A DNA stretch of 64,000 bases, taken from Sphingomonas immobilis. GTDB lineage: Bacteria; Pseudomonadota; Alphaproteobacteria; Sphingomonadales; Sphingomonadaceae. The stretch is taken from the NCBI RefSeq assembly GCF_030580995.1, contig NZ_JAUQSZ010000004.1:222495-286494 (forward strand). Reading direction: 5' to 3'. Below the pieces are notes generated by a model, which had not been told where the DNA came from, searched no databases, and was given only the letters and a program-made list of their open reading frames with translations. The position numbers and the translations under genes were made by a program. Shown here piece after piece: positions 63,183-64,000 of the stretch. The number at the start of each line of letters is the position of its first letter. Position 1 is the stretch's first letter.

Positions 63183-64000
63183 TCGCGCACCAGCAGAAAA
63201 CATCCGGCAAGTGGCCCGCCCGCGGTGGAAAGCGCGGCGACGCGCGGCTCGCCCTTCACCTGCCGCTCGCCGCCCAGACCCCAGAGTTGCGTACACGCCT
63301 CGTGGACCTGACCATAAGCGTGCATCCGCCCCGCCGACAGCGCGCCGCCGTTGGTGTTGATCGGCAGCTCCCCTTCCAGCGCGATGCGGCTGCCGTCGCC
63401 GATGAAGTCGCCCGCCTCGAAGCGCTTGCAGAAGCCGAAATTCTCGAGCCAGTTGATCGTGTGGAAGCTGAAGCCGTCATAGAGCTCGGCGACATCGACG
63501 TCGGCGGTCGTCATGTCTGTGCGGTTCCACATCATCTCGGCGACGTGCGGCTGGCCCTGCGTCGCCAGCGCATCGAGCTGCGTCCAGCTGTTGCGATAGC
63601 GCATGTTGGAGCCGACCGCCTCGATCCGCGTCACCGGGTTGGGCAGGTCGCGCGCGGCATCGACATGGCTGAGGATGATCGCGGTCGATCCGTCGATCGG
63701 CACGTCGCAATCGTAGAGCCGCAAGGGCGTCGAGATGATCGGCGAGGCGAAGTAGTCGTCGAGCGTGATCGGCGTGCGATAGACCGCGGCGGGATTGAGC
63801 CCGGCGTTGCGGCGCCCGTTGAGCGCGATGCGCGCGACCTGTTCGGGCCTGATCCCCGATTCGTGGACGTAGCGCGAGAAATACAGCGCCTGCTGCGTCG
63901 CGGCGGCATAAGTGTGATAGGGCGCATACCAGTTGAAACCGCCGCGCACGCGCTGCCCCGGCACGTTGAGCGCGTTGGCGAAGCCGGTTTTCCGCGCGGT
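63179..64000 (-). CDS. SCP-x/Ltp-type thiolase-like protein (partial)
   Basis: About 273 C-terminal residues of a thiolase-fold protein are visible; the N-terminus with the usual Cys lies beyond the right edge. VAELYDGFSFHTINWLE, PINTNGGALSAGRMHAYGQVHEA and GERQV match lipid-transfer-protein-like thiolases (SCP-x, Ltp2). The usual GHPxGA loop is SAGRMHAYG, which keeps one His. Such proteins act with a DUF35 partner in thiolysis or retro-aldol cleavage of a branched or cyclic side chain; a DUF35 gene lies at 50544-50954. No start codon is assigned. Confidence 0.88.
   Translation of the reverse strand, partial: TARKTGFANALNVPGQRVRGGFNWYAPYHTYAAATQQALYFSRYVHESGIRPEQVARIALNGRRNAGLNPAAVYRTPITLDDYFASPIISTPLRLYDCDVPIDGSTAIILSHVDAARDLPNPVTRIEAVGSNMRYRNSWTQLDALATQGQPHVAEMMWNRTDMTTADVDVAELYDGFSFHTINWLENFGFCKRFEAGDFIGDGSRIALEGELPINTNGGALSAGRMHAYGQVHEACTQLWGLGGERQVKGEPRVAALSTAGGPLAGCFLLVRE

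Overview
The window is GC-rich, tightly packed bacterial DNA with short intergenic gaps and GGAG/AGGAG-type ribosome binding sites. It contains two TonB-dependent receptors and a very large set of acyl-CoA enzymes. Together these suggest an alphaproteobacterium, most likely a sphingomonad (inference). The left edge carries a ParA/RepA-type partition ATPase with an N-terminal helix-turn-helix, which hints that the DNA belongs to a megaplasmid or other secondary replicon. No rRNA, tRNA, insertion sequence, CRISPR array or phage gene was seen, and no stretch over 300 bases lacks a gene.

Layout. 1-2.1 kb: partition ATPase, a small Rmf-motif protein, a hot-dog thioesterase. 2.2-9.9 kb: divergent operons, one with acyl-CoA dehydrogenase, Old Yellow Enzyme and a CrtC-like protein, the other with CoA ligase, enoyl-CoA hydratase, SDR and a double hot-dog hydratase. 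9.9-13.8 kb: MFS permease, MarR regulator, acyl-CoA dehydrogenase, tyrosine phosphatase. 13.9-20.6 kb: small secreted protein, alpha/beta hydrolase, metallo-beta-lactamase-fold hydrolase, split MaoC pair, a fused tandem CaiB CoA-transferase, SDR. 20.6-27.9 kb: operon with a 4-hydroxybutyryl-CoA-dehydratase (AbfD)-like protein, wax-ester-synthase-like acyltransferase and hydrolase; AraC regulator; TauD dioxygenase plus class II aldolase; TetR regulator. 28-46.7 kb: two TonB-receptor/MFS uptake pairs flanking two reductase-rich operons, plus a D-2-hydroxyacid dehydrogenase, LysR regulator and CaiB transferase. 46.7-60 kb: AtuA-family protein, amidohydrolase, DUF35 protein, three hydratases, a CoA ligase, and an ACAD10/11-like dehydrogenase with its APH-type kinase next to an SMP-30 lactonase; FadR-type regulator. 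60-64 kb: nitroreductase, amidohydrolase, HSL-type esterase and an SCP-x-type thiolase that runs off the edge.

Working together. The genes read as one broad catabolic island. Outer-membrane receptors and MFS permeases import a hydrophobic carboxylic acid, ester or lactone. Esterases and lactonases open it, ligases and CoA-transferases activate it, and dehydrogenases, hydratases, hydroxyacyl reductases and thiolase/DUF35-type enzymes shorten it. Two mechanistically different candidates for removing a 4-hydroxyl group occur here: the AbfD-like enzyme, and a kinase plus ACAD pair like LvaA/LvaC and mammalian ACAD10/11. The lactonase beside the latter suggests a lactone or 4-hydroxy-acid substrate. 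The actual substrate cannot be read from sequence. Five regulators of different families and a recurring CTA-TCTA/TAAGT-type sequence in intergenic gaps suggest coordinated control.
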